Shown here: piece after piece, positions 1 through 8,697 of the stretch
Numbering within the stretch: the first letter of the stretch is position 1
How the letters are laid out: each line of letters begins with the position of its first letter
NCBI GenBank assembly: GCA_947476695.1
Contig: CANJRD010000011.1
Span: 46,475 to 110,474 of the forward strand
DNA from: Rhodospirillaceae bacterium
Lineage (GTDB): Bacteria; Pseudomonadota; Alphaproteobacteria; Rhodospirillales; Rhodospirillaceae
Direction: 5' to 3'
Length of the DNA: 64,000 nucleotides
Program-made: the position numbers and the translations under genes
The notes under the pieces: model-generated
Database searches by the model: none
Told to the model about the DNA's origin: nothing
What the model saw: the letters and a program-made list of their open reading frames with translations, nothing else

Positions 1-744
1 CCGCTTGCGGACGCCGCGGTCCTGCGTGTCGACGAATATCTGCTCCCCGGTCTCCGCGTCCTGAATGACGGCGAGGCCGATCTCGGGCAGTTCCTGCTCG
101 GTCGGATCTTGCAGTCGCACCGCGATCACTTCGTTGCGGCGCGCCAGATGCGACAGCGGCTTGGCCCAGCCCGGCTTGGAGATGAAATCCGAGACCAGGA
201 ACACCAGCGACCGACGGCCCATCAGGTTCGTGGCAGTGCTGATGAGATCGCTGAGATCGGTCGCGCCGCTTTTCGCATGCGGCTTGCGGTTCATCATTGT
301 GTTGAGCATGTGCAGCACATGCGCGCGGCCGGTGCGCGGCGGGATCACGAGGTCGACGCCGTCGGAATAGAAGATCGCGCCGACCGGATTGCCGTGACGC
401 GTCAGCACGCGCGTGAGCACGGCGACAAACTCGGTCAACACCGAACGCTTGGTCGCGCCCGACCCGAAGTCCACCGAGGGGCTCATGTCGAGCAGGAACC
501 AGGCGGTGACGTCGCGGTCTTCGTTGTACTGACGGACGTAGGGTTCCTGCAGCCGCGCGGTCACGTTCCAGTCGATGTGGCGAACATCGTCATGGACCTG
601 ATACTGGCGCAGGTCCGCGAGATCGAGGCCCTGGCCACGAAACAGCGTGCGGTAACTACCGTGCAGCAGACCATCCAGGCGGCGCAGAACTTTCCATTCC
701 AGCCGCCGCAGGACTGTCTCAGGCGTTTGCAGCGAGGCGGACAT
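1..744 (-). CDS. DUF58 domain protein (partial, C-terminus outside window)
   Basis: Reading leftward from the ATG at 744, 248 codons stay open to the window edge, so the C-terminus is missing. The DUF58 signature DVRHIDWN lies at residues 53-60. A von Willebrand-A-like metal site follows: LLDMSPS at 84-90 gives the D-x-S-x-S pattern, and GATDLSDLI comes later. DUF58 proteins are usually encoded beside MoxR ATPases and are thought to act as their partner in maturing or remodelling envelope or metal-containing complexes; the substrate here is unknown. The start overlaps the 3' end of moxR by 26 bp, which implies translational coupling. Confidence 0.88.
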   Translation of the reverse strand, partial: MSASLQTPETVLRRLEWKVLRRLDGLLHGSYRTLFRGQGLDLADLRQYQVHDDVRHIDWNVTARLQEPYVRQYNEDRDVTAWFLLDMSPSVDFGSGATKRSVLTEFVAVLTRVLTRHGNPVGAIFYSDGVDLVIPPRTGRAHVLHMLNTMMNRKPHAKSGATDLSDLISTATNLMGRRSLVFLVSDFISKPGWAKPLSHLARRNEVIAVRLQDPTEQELPEIGLAVIQDAETGEQIFVDTQDRGVRKR

Positions 745-1726
745 GGTTTTCCAGCGGCTTGGCGGGGGGCGCGATCTGGCTCATCAACTTGGTGATGATC
801 TGATCGGGCGTCTGGGCATCGGCCAAAGCTTCGTACGACAGCACGAGACGATGACGCAGCACGTCGGCGGCGATGTCGATCACATCCTCGGGCAGCACGT
901 AGTCGCGGCCCCGGAGGAAGGCCATCGCGCGGCCGCCTTCGATCAGATGGATCGATGCGCGCGGGCTGGCGCCATAGGTGATGTAGCGCGCCGTGTCCTT
1001 GATGCCGTGCTTCTCGGGCTCACGCGTCGCGTTGACCAGGCGCACGACATACTGGATCAGCGCCGGATCGACATAGACGTTGCGGCAGGCGGTTTGCAGT
1101 TCCAGCAACTGCGCGGTGTTCGCGACAGCCGAGATCGCCTGCGTGACGCCGGTGACGCGCTCGACGATGACGAATTCCTCTTCGATGGTCGGATAGCCGA
1201 CCATCACCTTCATCATGAACCGGTCGACCTGCGCTTCCGGCAACGGATAGGTGCCTTCGCTTTCGATCGGGTTCTGGGTCGCCATCACCAGGAAAGGCTT
1301 GGGCACCTTGTAGGTCTGGCCGGCGATGGTGACCTGATACTCCTGCATCACTTCCAGCAGCGCGCTCTGCACCTTGGCGGGGGCGCGGTTGATTTCGTCG
1401 GCCAGCAGCAGGTTGGCGAACACCGGCCCGAGCGACACGGTGAAATCGCCGGTCTTCTGATTGTAGATGCGCGTGCCGACGAGATCGGCCGGCACGAGAT
1501 CGGGCGTGAACTGGATGCGCTTGAACTGGCCATCGATCGCATTCGCCAATGTCTTGACGGTGAGCGTTTTCGCCAGGCCCGGCACGCCTTCGACCAGCAA
1601 ATGACCTTGCGCCAGGATCGCGACCATCACGCGTTCCAGGAAGTGGTCCTGTCCAACCACAACCTTCTTCACCTCATACAGCACGCGCTGCATCAGCGTC
1701 GTGACATCACCGGCGTCGTTGGACAT
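719..1726 (-). CDS. MoxR-family AAA+ ATPase
   Basis: A 335-residue AAA+ ATPase of the MoxR family, chaperone-like enzymes that act with DUF58/VWA proteins. Walker A is GVPGLAKT at residues 47-54, Walker B is LLLADEINRAP at about 107-117, and the sensor region ATQNPIESEGTYPLPEAQ is the MoxR hallmark. The ATG at 1726 is preferred over longer in-frame options because AGGAG lies a few bases upstream and the homologous region begins just after it. It lies between the anchored protease gene (22 bp gap) and the DUF58 gene (26 bp overlap), all on the minus strand, so the three look like one transcript. ATPase identity is certain; the client is not. Confidence 0.93.
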   Translation of the reverse strand: MSNDAGDVTTLMQRVLYEVKKVVVGQDHFLERVMVAILAQGHLLVEGVPGLAKTLTVKTLANAIDGQFKRIQFTPDLVPADLVGTRIYNQKTGDFTVSLGPVFANLLLADEINRAPAKVQSALLEVMQEYQVTIAGQTYKVPKPFLVMATQNPIESEGTYPLPEAQVDRFMMKVMVGYPTIEEEFVIVERVTGVTQAISAVANTAQLLELQTACRNVYVDPALIQYVVRLVNATREPEKHGIKDTARYITYGASPRASIHLIEGGRAMAFLRGRDYVLPEDVIDIAADVLRHRLVLSYEALADAQTPDQIITKLMSQIAPPAKPLENHVRLAANA

Positions 1727-1748
1727 GCGAACTCCTGGAAGGCGGAAA

Positions 1749-2870
1749 TCAGAACGGCGAGAGGCCGGCGGCGGAAGCGGCGTTTTCAATGGGCACCGCA
1801 AACGCGATGCCGACGAAGAAGCCCTTGTCTGTGGGATTGAGGATGGACGTGACGATGCCGACGACATCGCCTTCGGCTGTCACGAGCGGCCCACCGGAAT
1901 TGCCGGGGTTGGCGGCGGCGTCAAACTGGATGAGATCGACCAGGTGCCGGCGGCCTTCCTGGGACTCATGCTCGCGGCGCAGACCCGAGATCACGCCGTA
2001 GCTGGTCGAGGGACCGATGCCGAAGGGGAAGCCCACGGCGACGACTTCGTCGCCGACCTTGAGGCCCTTGGTGGACCGCAGGGTCGCCGGCTGGAGGTCG
2101 TCGGGCACGTTTTTGGCCTTGAGGACGGCCAGGTCGTTTTCCGGCTGGATCGACACGATATCGGCGTCGCTCTCCGAACCGTCGGCGAACACGAGGCCAA
2201 TGCGCTCGGCCCCGTTGATGACGTGATAGCAGGTGATGATCAGGCCTTCGTCGGCGATGACGACACCGGTGCCCAGCCCGCGCGTGCTGCGATCCTTGCC
2301 GCCGTCCTTGCCCTTGTCGGCCTGGTTCTTCTCACCGCCCTTGTCGCCCGAACCTTTGTCGCCCTGGTCCTTGTCGCCTTGGTCCTTGTCGGCCGTCTTG
2401 TCGTTGTTCGCTTGCGGGCCGGGCAAGGGCTTGGGCTCGGCCGCCTTGCCTTTCTTGGCGGGCGCGAGCGGCTTCGGATCGGGCGTGACCTTGTCCACCG
2501 CCGCCTTGACGTCGCCCTTTTCCTTACCGAGACGCTTCACGAGCACCACAGACGGGCGGATCACATCGGTCGCGATCGAGGCGTGGAACGGATCAGCCGG
2601 TTTGGTCTTGAGGGTGTGCAGCACCGCCGCGTCGATATCGGCCTGAGTCAGTTGCTTATTCTTGGGCGACACCGCCGCAGAGATGCCGACGGCGAGCAAC
2701 GCCACCACTAAGCCACTCGCAATGAGAAGCGGCCGCTCGAAGCGTTGCGCCCACAGACGCAGCTTGCTCGGCGGCTTCGGCGGCGGCGTAAGCTCCGCCG
2801 CGCCCGGCTCTGCCGCGTCACGACGGCCGGGTATGCGTCTGGATCGACTGTAGAGGGCTGAACGCGTCAT
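1749..2870 (-). CDS. Membrane-anchored trypsin-like (DegP-type) serine protease without PDZ domain
   Basis: A 373-residue protein with a proline-rich cytoplasmic N-terminus, one membrane segment at about 46-66 and a periplasmic S1C-type protease domain. The expected catalytic triad is H216 (in ITCYHVI), D246 (ENDLAVLK) and S325 (NPGNSGGPL). No PDZ domain follows; the protein ends about 48 residues after the serine. A strongly charged Asp/Lys/Gly/Gln-rich stretch at about 113-195 lies between the first barrel strand (PSVVLVKRL) and the strand leading to the histidine, where DegP proteins carry loop LA. A TTG at 2903 would extend the ORF, but the ATG at 2870 gives a better N-terminus. First gene of the protease-moxR-DUF58 set, so a role in envelope protein quality control is inferred. 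Confidence 0.85.
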   Translation of the reverse strand: MTRSALYSRSRRIPGRRDAAEPGAAELTPPPKPPSKLRLWAQRFERPLLIASGLVVALLAVGISAAVSPKNKQLTQADIDAAVLHTLKTKPADPFHASIATDVIRPSVVLVKRLGKEKGDVKAAVDKVTPDPKPLAPAKKGKAAEPKPLPGPQANNDKTADKDQGDKDQGDKGSGDKGGEKNQADKGKDGGKDRSTRGLGTGVVIADEGLIITCYHVINGAERIGLVFADGSESDADIVSIQPENDLAVLKAKNVPDDLQPATLRSTKGLKVGDEVVAVGFPFGIGPSTSYGVISGLRREHESQEGRRHLVDLIQFDAAANPGNSGGPLVTAEGDVVGIVTSILNPTDKGFFVGIAFAVPIENAASAAGLSPF

Positions 2871-3204
2871 TGATTTCCGCCGTCTATCCCCCGCGTTGCA
2901 CAATCTTCACACTGCGTCCCTATCGGACGCAAGCCGCGCCTGGAGCGTGAACGATTCTTAGGTTCCCCTGGAAGGGCAAGCGTCGTCCATGAGGGGATGG
3001 CCTGTCGGAATCGGCCTTTTTCGCGCAAAATCACACTCCGGCGGGGTTGCGAAGGCCCTGTTGATCGCGTTTTAGTGACCGGCCCGCCCTTGGGTCCACT
3101 CCCCGGGACAAGCAAATGTCATCATTGCGGCGCACCCGGCGGCAGGCGAGCCGGGCCAAGCTTGCTATAAGGCCGGGACTCGAACCCGGAGCCCCCTTGT
3201 ACCA
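2871..3204. other. Intergenic region, divergent promoters; no convincing gene
   Basis: About 330 bp between the leftward protease gene and the rightward AI-2E-family gene. An 82-codon minus-strand ORF (2867-3115) has no recognisable domain and atypical composition and is not accepted. The one structured element is a 17-nt hairpin at 3173-3189 (CCGGG, 7-nt loop, CCCGG) whose minus-strand loop reads TTCGAGT like a tRNA T-arm. No complete tRNA fits around it. TATAAG at 3164-3169 could be a -10 element for the rightward gene, but no matching -35 was found. Confidence 0.5.
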
Positions 3205-4227
3205 ATGACCGAATTGCAGCTTTCAAGCCCGCGGCTGGAAATCACCATCCAGATCCTGGCGGTAGTTGCCCTCCTGATCCTGCTCAAGCTCGGCCTGCTG
3301 ACCGCGCTGATCGCGGGACTTCTGATCTATCACCTCGTGCAGGTGCTGGCGCCGGCGCTGATGCACGTCGGCGTGAACGCGTCGTGGCGCAAGACGGCCG
3401 CGCTGACCATCGTCGTCTCGACGGTCGCGGTCCTGCTGGCGTTCGGCGTCGTGAAGCTGATCAACGTGCTGACCGGCGGCCTCGAGGGCATCGTGCAACT
3501 GATGCAGAGCATGGCCGAGGTCGTCGACACCGCGCGCAACCGCTTGCCGGCCTGGGCGCAAAGCTACCTGCCCGAGAACACCGGCGAACTGCAGAACGCC
3601 GCATCCAACTGGCTGCGCGAGCACGCGAGCCAGGTGGGCAGCGTCGGCACCGATCTGGGCCGCTTCCTGTTCCATCTCGTCATCGGGTTCGTGATCGGCG
3701 GCCTGGTCGCGGTGCAGGGCGTCAGCGGCTACGGCGTGCCGAGCTCGTTCGGCCTGGCGCTCGCGCATCGCGTGATCCTGCTGAGCAACGCCTTCCGCAG
3801 CATCGTGTTCTCGCAGATCCGCATCTCGGCGCTGAACACGACGTTCACGGCGATCTATCTGGCGATCGTGCTGCCGCTGTTCGGCGTGCACCTGCCGCTG
3901 GTGAAAACCATGATCGCGGTCACGTTCCTGGCCGGACTGCTGCCGGTGCTCGGCAACCTGATCTCGAACACCGTGATCTTCCTGGTCAGCTTGAGCGTGT
4001 CGCCGGCGGTGGCCGCCGGCTCTCTCGGCTACTTGGTCGTCATCCACAAGCTCGAGTACTTCATGAACGCGCGCATCATCGGGTCGCGCATCCAGGCGCG
4101 CGCCTGGGAGCTGTTGATCGCGATGCTGGTGATGGAAGCCGCGTTCGGCCTGCCCGGCCTTGTCGCCGCGCCGATCTATTACGCGTACCTCAAGAACGAA
4201 TTGAAGTCCGCCGGCCTGCTGCTGTGA
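3205..4227 (+). CDS. AI-2E family transporter / PerM-like membrane protein
   Basis: A 340-residue polytopic inner-membrane protein. Two hydrophobic segments open it (about 12-45), a third lies at about 64-87, an amphipathic soluble region with LPAWAQSYLPENTG follows at about 95-150, and a block of further membrane helices fills the C-terminal half (LLPVLGNLISNTVIFLVSL and nearby). This layout is that of the AI-2E/UPF0118 family, whose members include TqsA and PerM; transport of autoinducer-2 is shown for only a few members and should not be assumed. The usual C-terminal extension is short. It converges with the lipoprotein gene 1 bp beyond its stop and seems to be transcribed alone. Confidence 0.82.
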   Translation: MTELQLSSPRLEITIQILAVVALLILLKLGLLTALIAGLLIYHLVQVLAPALMHVGVNASWRKTAALTIVVSTVAVLLAFGVVKLINVLTGGLEGIVQLMQSMAEVVDTARNRLPAWAQSYLPENTGELQNAASNWLREHASQVGSVGTDLGRFLFHLVIGFVIGGLVAVQGVSGYGVPSSFGLALAHRVILLSNAFRSIVFSQIRISALNTTFTAIYLAIVLPLFGVHLPLVKTMIAVTFLAGLLPVLGNLISNTVIFLVSLSVSPAVAAGSLGYLVVIHKLEYFMNARIIGSRIQARAWELLIAMLVMEAAFGLPGLVAAPIYYAYLKNELKSAGLLL

Positions 4228-4228
4228 C

Positions 4229-5266
4229 CTACTTGGCTTTGGCAATCGTGACGCGGTCGCCGAACGACGAGCCGAAATAGAGCATGCCGTCTTTCAGGAT
4301 CGCGGTCGAGGCGCCGGGGATACCGCTTTTCGATTCAAAGATCGTCTCGACCTTCATCGTCTTCGGATCGATGGCCGTGACCGCGAACGGGAAGCTGCAG
4401 ACCGCGCCGACCTTGCAGGCCGACGTGCCGTAGATCCCGACGCCCGTATGGCCGACGCCGATCAGGCGTCCGTCGGGGCTCCAGCTCAGGTTGTCGACCT
4501 GATTGATGTTGCGATCCGTCGAGGTCAGGTTGCCGCCGTCGAGATCGAAACCCAGGATGCGCTGGGCGAACATCGACGAGAGATAAATGCGCCCCGTCTT
4601 CGGATCAACCTGGATGCCGTTGCCGAAGGCCGCCTTCACGCCCGGAATGCGGGCCCAGCCGCCGTCGCGCGTCCAGCGATAGGCGCCGCCGGTCCCCGAG
4701 CCGAAAGCCGCCAGCTGGAAGTTGGAGATCGTGTCGCGTTCACGGTCGGCCATGTGGCTGACGACAAAGCCCTTGTCCCCCAACGAGGCGACATCGTTCG
4801 CCATCACCTCTTTCGGAATGGAGACGCAGCCCTCCCAGATGAGTGAAACGTCGTCGCCTTCGGTCACGACGCGATAGCGCTCCACCCGCGTCTGGTTGAT
4901 CTGGTACAGCCGCCCGCTGCCGTCTTCGGCGACACTCAAATTGAAGCCGCGCGGATGCAATTCCTTCGGCGGCCCGCCGCAGCGCGGGAACGTCTCCGTC
5001 TCCGCGACGGTCGCGGTGTCGGAGATGGCGCGGCGTTCCTTGGTGATGGGATCGACAATCGAGACGTGGCCGGCCTTGGGCGGGGTGCCGAGCTCGGAGA
5101 TCATCAGCCAGCGGGTGCCGGGCACGATCTCAATATCTTCGGCCCGGTCGAGATTGCAGATGACGCCGTCGCCCGGTTTGCAGGCGTCCACCAGCGTGGC
5201 ACCGTTGAACAGAGCGTCGCAACCGCCCAAGGCGAACACGGCAAGCAAAAGACCGACGCGGCGCAT
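4229..5266 (-). CDS. Lipoprotein with SMP-30/paraoxonase-like beta-propeller
   Basis: A 345-residue predicted lipoprotein. The N-terminus MRRVGLLLAVFALGGC is a lipoprotein signal with Cys16 in the lipobox. The mature part shows repeating WSPDG- and VDPKTGRIYLSS-type motifs of a six-bladed propeller, most like gluconolactonase/SMP-30 and arylesterase folds. HPRGFNLS and FGNGIQVD could supply metal or substrate contacts. GGGGGAG immediately upstream supports the ATG at 5266 over the next in-frame start at 5281. No pathway is implied by its neighbours: it is divergent from the M28 peptidase gene and convergent with the transporter. Enzymatic activity is uncertain; it may be only a binding propeller. 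Confidence 0.65.
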   Translation of the reverse strand: MRRVGLLLAVFALGGCDALFNGATLVDACKPGDGVICNLDRAEDIEIVPGTRWLMISELGTPPKAGHVSIVDPITKERRAISDTATVAETETFPRCGGPPKELHPRGFNLSVAEDGSGRLYQINQTRVERYRVVTEGDDVSLIWEGCVSIPKEVMANDVASLGDKGFVVSHMADRERDTISNFQLAAFGSGTGGAYRWTRDGGWARIPGVKAAFGNGIQVDPKTGRIYLSSMFAQRILGFDLDGGNLTSTDRNINQVDNLSWSPDGRLIGVGHTGVGIYGTSACKVGAVCSFPFAVTAIDPKTMKVETIFESKSGIPGASTAILKDGMLYFGSSFGDRVTIAKAK

Positions 5267-5396
5267 GAAACGCTCCCCCATTCCCGGGAGCCAACGCTAA
5301 ACCCGCATGTGCGGGCGCTCAACGCCAAAGGCGCACACTAGGCGGACTGGTGAGTAACACGATAGGCTGGCACCCCTGCTCGTTCGAGGAACCGCC

Positions 5397-7655
5397 ATGC
5401 TGCTGCCCATCGCCCTGCTGGTCCTTGTCGCACAAGCGCAGGCCGCCGAGCCCTTCGTGGGTTTCAGCCCCGAAGCCGCGCTGAAGCAGCGCGAGATCGA
5501 GGCCCGCTTCGACGCCGCCCTCGACCCGAACGATCAACGGGCGTGGATGAAGGAGATGACCGCCGCGCCGAACCATGTGAGTTCGCCGCACAACAAAGCC
5601 AACGCGGAAGCCATCCTCGCGCAGTTCCAAAGCTGGGGCTGGGATGCGCATATCGAGACGTTCCAAGTGCTTTACCCGACGCCGGTCGAAGTGCAGGTCG
5701 AGATGGTCGCCCCGACCCAAGCGACAGCGCACTTGCGCGAGAACAACTTCACCGAAGGCCCAGACGCCGCGGTGCTGAAGGATGCATTGCCGGCCTACAA
5801 CGTCTTCAGCGGCGACGGCGACGTGACCGCCGATGTCGTCTACGTCAACTACGGCATGCCGGACGACTACAAGGAGTTGGAGCGCCGCGGCATCGATGTG
5901 CGGGGCAAGGTCGTGCTCGCGCGTTACGGCGGTGGCTGGCGCGGACTGAAGCCCAAACTCGCCGCCGAACACGGCGCGGTAGCCTGCCTGATCTATTCCG
6001 ACCCGCGCGACGACGGTTATTTCGTCGGCAACAGTTATCCGAACGACGCAAATCGTCCCCTCGACGGCCTGCAGCGCGGATCGGTCAACGACATCACCTT
6101 GTATTCCGGCGATCCGCTGACGCCGGGCGCAGGCGCGGTGAAGTCCGCCAAGCGCCTCGCGATCAAAGACGTGAAGACCCTGCCGCGCATTCCTGTGCTG
6201 CCGATTGCTTACCGCGATGCGCAGCCGATGCTGGAAGCGTTGACCGGCCCGGTGGCGCCCCCGGGATGGCGCGGCGCGTTGCCGTTCACCTATCACATCG
6301 GCCCGGGGCCGACGAAAGTGCATGTGAAGGTGCAGTCGGAGTGGTCGCTGAAGGACGTGCACAACGTCATCGCCATGATGCCCGGTAGCGAGGCGCCCGA
6401 TGAATGGGTGATTCGCGGCAATCACCACGACGCCTGGGTGATGGGGGCGCACGATCCGTTCTCCGGCCATGGCGCGATGATGGCGGAAGCCAAAGCCATC
6501 GGCGCGCTGGTGAAGCAAGGCCTGCATCCGCACCGCACGATTGTTTACGCCAGCTGGGACGCCGAAGAACCCGGCCTGCTCGGCTCCGTCGAATGGGTCG
6601 AGACCCATGCGGACGAACTGAAGCAGAAGGCCGTCGTCTACATCAACTCCGACACCAACGGTCGCGGCCTGTTGAATGTCGACGGCACCCAGGCCCTGCA
6701 GCGCATGGTGAACGAGGTGGCCGAGGCGGTGAAAGACCCGCAGACCAACGCCAGCGTCGGCGAGCGTAAACGCGCCAAGCAACGCGCCGACGGTTATGCG
6801 CGCCGCGCCGCGGGGATTGCCGGCACGACGGCGGACCGGGCGGCGGAACGCATCATCACGGTGCGGCCGATGGGCTCGGGCTCGGACTACACGCCTTTCG
6901 CGCAGCACCTCGGCATCGCCGCGCTCGACCTTGGATTCTCCGGCGAGAACGATCTGGGCGGGGTCTATCACTCCTCCTACGACACCTATGACACCTTCAC
7001 GAAGTTCGGCGATCCGGATTTCAAATACGGCATCGCGCTGGCCCAGGTGGCGGGACGCGCGATCCTGCGCACCGCCAATGCCGAGCGCCTGCCCTTCGCC
7101 TTCGGCGATCAAGCGGACGGCATCGGCCGGTATCTCGACGAGGTGAAACGCCTGACCGACGCGCGCCGCGCCCTGGCGGAGGATCTTGGGCAGTTGCTGG
7201 ACGACAAGGCTTTCGAGCTCGCCGCCGACCCGCTGCGCCAAGTCGGGCCACCGCAGCGCGACGACCATGTGCCGTACATCAATCTCTCGCCGCTCGAGAA
7301 TGCGGTGGCGCGGTTGCGGCGCGCGGGCGCGGCCTTCGACCGCGCCATCGCCGGAACGACGCTGGTGCCCGGACAAACGGCGATGATGAACGTATTGCTG
7401 AAAGATGCGGAGCAGCTGCTGACCGATACACGCGGCTTGCCGAACCGGTCCTGGTACACACACATGATCTTCGCGCCCGGTCTTTTCGCGGGCTATGGCG
7501 CGAAGACCTTGCCGGGCCTGCGCGAGGCCATCGAGGAGCATCAGTATGCCGATGCCGACAAGTACGCCGTGATCATCGCCGCCCGCGTCGAGGCCTATGC
7601 GGAACGCCTGGAACGCGCAACCGCCGTGGCGACGGCGACCAAGCCGGGGAATTGA
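5397..7655 (+). CDS. Exported M28 metallopeptidase, glutamate carboxypeptidase II-like
   Basis: A 752-residue secreted zinc exopeptidase similar in layout to glutamate carboxypeptidase II/NAALADase: signal peptide (MLLPIALLVLVAQAQAAE), M28 catalytic domain interrupted by a PA domain (about 110-300), then a transferrin-receptor-like helical dimerisation domain (from about 560). By alignment with the family, the two-zinc site would be H343, D353, E391, D419 and H525, with the catalytic base at E390 in WDAEEPGLLGS. GAGGAA precedes the ATG at a good distance. It probably removes C-terminal residues, often Glu or Asp, from periplasmic peptides. The downstream cupin gene starts 4 bp after its stop, so the two are likely co-transcribed. 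Confidence 0.92.
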   Translation: MLLPIALLVLVAQAQAAEPFVGFSPEAALKQREIEARFDAALDPNDQRAWMKEMTAAPNHVSSPHNKANAEAILAQFQSWGWDAHIETFQVLYPTPVEVQVEMVAPTQATAHLRENNFTEGPDAAVLKDALPAYNVFSGDGDVTADVVYVNYGMPDDYKELERRGIDVRGKVVLARYGGGWRGLKPKLAAEHGAVACLIYSDPRDDGYFVGNSYPNDANRPLDGLQRGSVNDITLYSGDPLTPGAGAVKSAKRLAIKDVKTLPRIPVLPIAYRDAQPMLEALTGPVAPPGWRGALPFTYHIGPGPTKVHVKVQSEWSLKDVHNVIAMMPGSEAPDEWVIRGNHHDAWVMGAHDPFSGHGAMMAEAKAIGALVKQGLHPHRTIVYASWDAEEPGLLGSVEWVETHADELKQKAVVYINSDTNGRGLLNVDGTQALQRMVNEVAEAVKDPQTNASVGERKRAKQRADGYARRAAGIAGTTADRAAERIITVRPMGSGSDYTPFAQHLGIAALDLGFSGENDLGGVYHSSYDTYDTFTKFGDPDFKYGIALAQVAGRAILRTANAERLPFAFGDQADGIGRYLDEVKRLTDARRALAEDLGQLLDDKAFELAADPLRQVGPPQRDDHVPYINLSPLENAVARLRRAGAAFDRAIAGTTLVPGQTAMMNVLLKDAEQLLTDTRGLPNRSWYTHMIFAPGLFAGYGAKTLPGLREAIEEHQYADADKYAVIIAARVEAYAERLERATAVATATKPGN

Positions 7656-7659
7656 ACCG

Positions 7660-8151
7660 ATGAGCAAACGCATCGATATCGCGAAGATCGTGCCGAATAT
7701 CGGCACCCTGTATCCGCCGCCTTACGACCAGCCCTGCTGGGCGCGTGAGCGCCGCAAGCTGGGCGACGCCGCGGGGTTGACGCAGTTCGGCGTCAATCTG
7801 TTGCGCCTGCCGCCGGGCGCGTGGTCGAGCCAGCGTCACTGGCACAGCCATCAAGACGAGTTCGTCTACATCGTGCAGGGCGAAGCCGTGCTGGTGACGG
7901 ACGACGGCGAAGAAATCTTGCGCGCCGGCGATTGTGCGGGTTTCAAAGGCGGCGATGGCAATGGCCATCATTTGCAGAATCGCTCCAACGCCGATGTCAT
8001 CGCGCTTGAGATCGGCACGCGTGGGGGCGAAGACGGCGCCGACTATCCGGACTGCGATATGGTGGCCCCCGCCAGCGGAAAGCCCGCGATCTATACGCGC
8101 AAGGACGGCACGCCTTACACCGACATCAAGCGGCGCGGCCCGGAGGGTTGA
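7660..8151 (+). CDS. Cupin domain protein
   Basis: A 163-residue single-domain cupin. The first cupin motif is visible as HWHSHQDEFVYIVQGEAVL, in which two His and a Glu can bind metal, and the second as AGDCAGFKGGDGNGHHLQN. There is no signal peptide, so the protein is cytoplasmic. Proteins of this type are often sugar-, aldehyde- or dioxygenase-like, but many are not characterised, and no substrate can be read from the sequence. It follows the M28 peptidase gene by 4 bp and converges with greB, whose stop abuts its own. Confidence 0.85.
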   Translation: MSKRIDIAKIVPNIGTLYPPPYDQPCWARERRKLGDAAGLTQFGVNLLRLPPGAWSSQRHWHSHQDEFVYIVQGEAVLVTDDGEEILRAGDCAGFKGGDGNGHHLQNRSNADVIALEIGTRGGEDGADYPDCDMVAPASGKPAIYTRKDGTPYTDIKRRGPEG

Positions 8152-8697
8152 TCATCCGCCGTAGCTGATCTTCACGACCTCGATCTGTTCCGGGCCGGTG
8201 GGCGTGCGCAAGGTGACAGTGTCGCCGACCGAGGCTTTGAGCAGCGCCTTGGCCACCGGCGAAATCCAGCTGATCATACCGGCGTCGGTATCGGCTTCGT
8301 CGACACCGACGATCTTGATGGTCATTTCGCGATCATTGGCATCGGCGTAGGTCACGGTCGCGCCGAAGAACACGCGGTCGTGCGTCTTCTGCATGGCGGG
8401 ATCGACGCGCTCGGCGCTTTCCAGGCGTTTGGTGAGATAGCGCACACGGCGATCGATCTCGCGCAGGCGCTTCTTGCCGTAGATGTAGTCGCCGTTCTCG
8501 GAGCGGTCGCCGTTGCCGGCCGCCCAGGAGACGACCTCCACTACCTTTGGACGCTCGACGCGCAGCAGGTTATTCAGCTCGGTCTGCAAGAGATCGAAGC
8601 CGCGCGGCGTGACATAGTTCTTCGCCAACGGCGCGGGTTCGTTCTCGATGTCGTCGTCATCGTCGCCGTCGGACTCCTTGGTGAAGGCCTTGCTCAT
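8152..8697 (-). CDS. greB: Transcription elongation factor GreA/GreB family (GreB-like)
   Basis: A 181-residue Gre factor, which rescues backtracked RNA polymerase by stimulating transcript cleavage. After a 25-residue acidic leader (a run of Asp at about 11-16), the N-terminal coiled coil begins with YVTPRGFDLLQTELNNLL. The tip contains the acidic residues of SENGDYIYGKKRLREIDRR, and the C-terminal FKBP-like domain ends with the substrate pocket motif SPVAKALL. ATG at 8697 overlaps the end of the DUF72 reading frame by 4 bp (ATGA), so greB is probably translated from the same mRNA as that broken gene. The acidic leader is longer than in the E. coli protein. Confidence 0.93.
   Translation of the reverse strand: MSKAFTKESDGDDDDDIENEPAPLAKNYVTPRGFDLLQTELNNLLRVERPKVVEVVSWAAGNGDRSENGDYIYGKKRLREIDRRVRYLTKRLESAERVDPAMQKTHDRVFFGATVTYADANDREMTIKIVGVDEADTDAGMISWISPVAKALLKASVGDTVTLRTPTGPEQIEVVKISYGG

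Noticed and set aside
2940..2975. GGAAC...CGTT on the minus strand before the protease gene, like an EcfG stress promoter
   Set aside because: The spacing between the two blocks is only 8 nt; the EcfG consensus needs about 16-18.
2867..3115. 82-codon minus-strand ORF in the 2.9-3.2 kb gap
   Set aside because: No RBS, no domain and atypical composition; the region looks like a promoter gap.
5319..7706. 795-codon minus-strand ORF
   Set aside because: Antisense to the M28 peptidase, which has a signal peptide, RBS and all metal ligands. The antisense translation has no recognisable motif.
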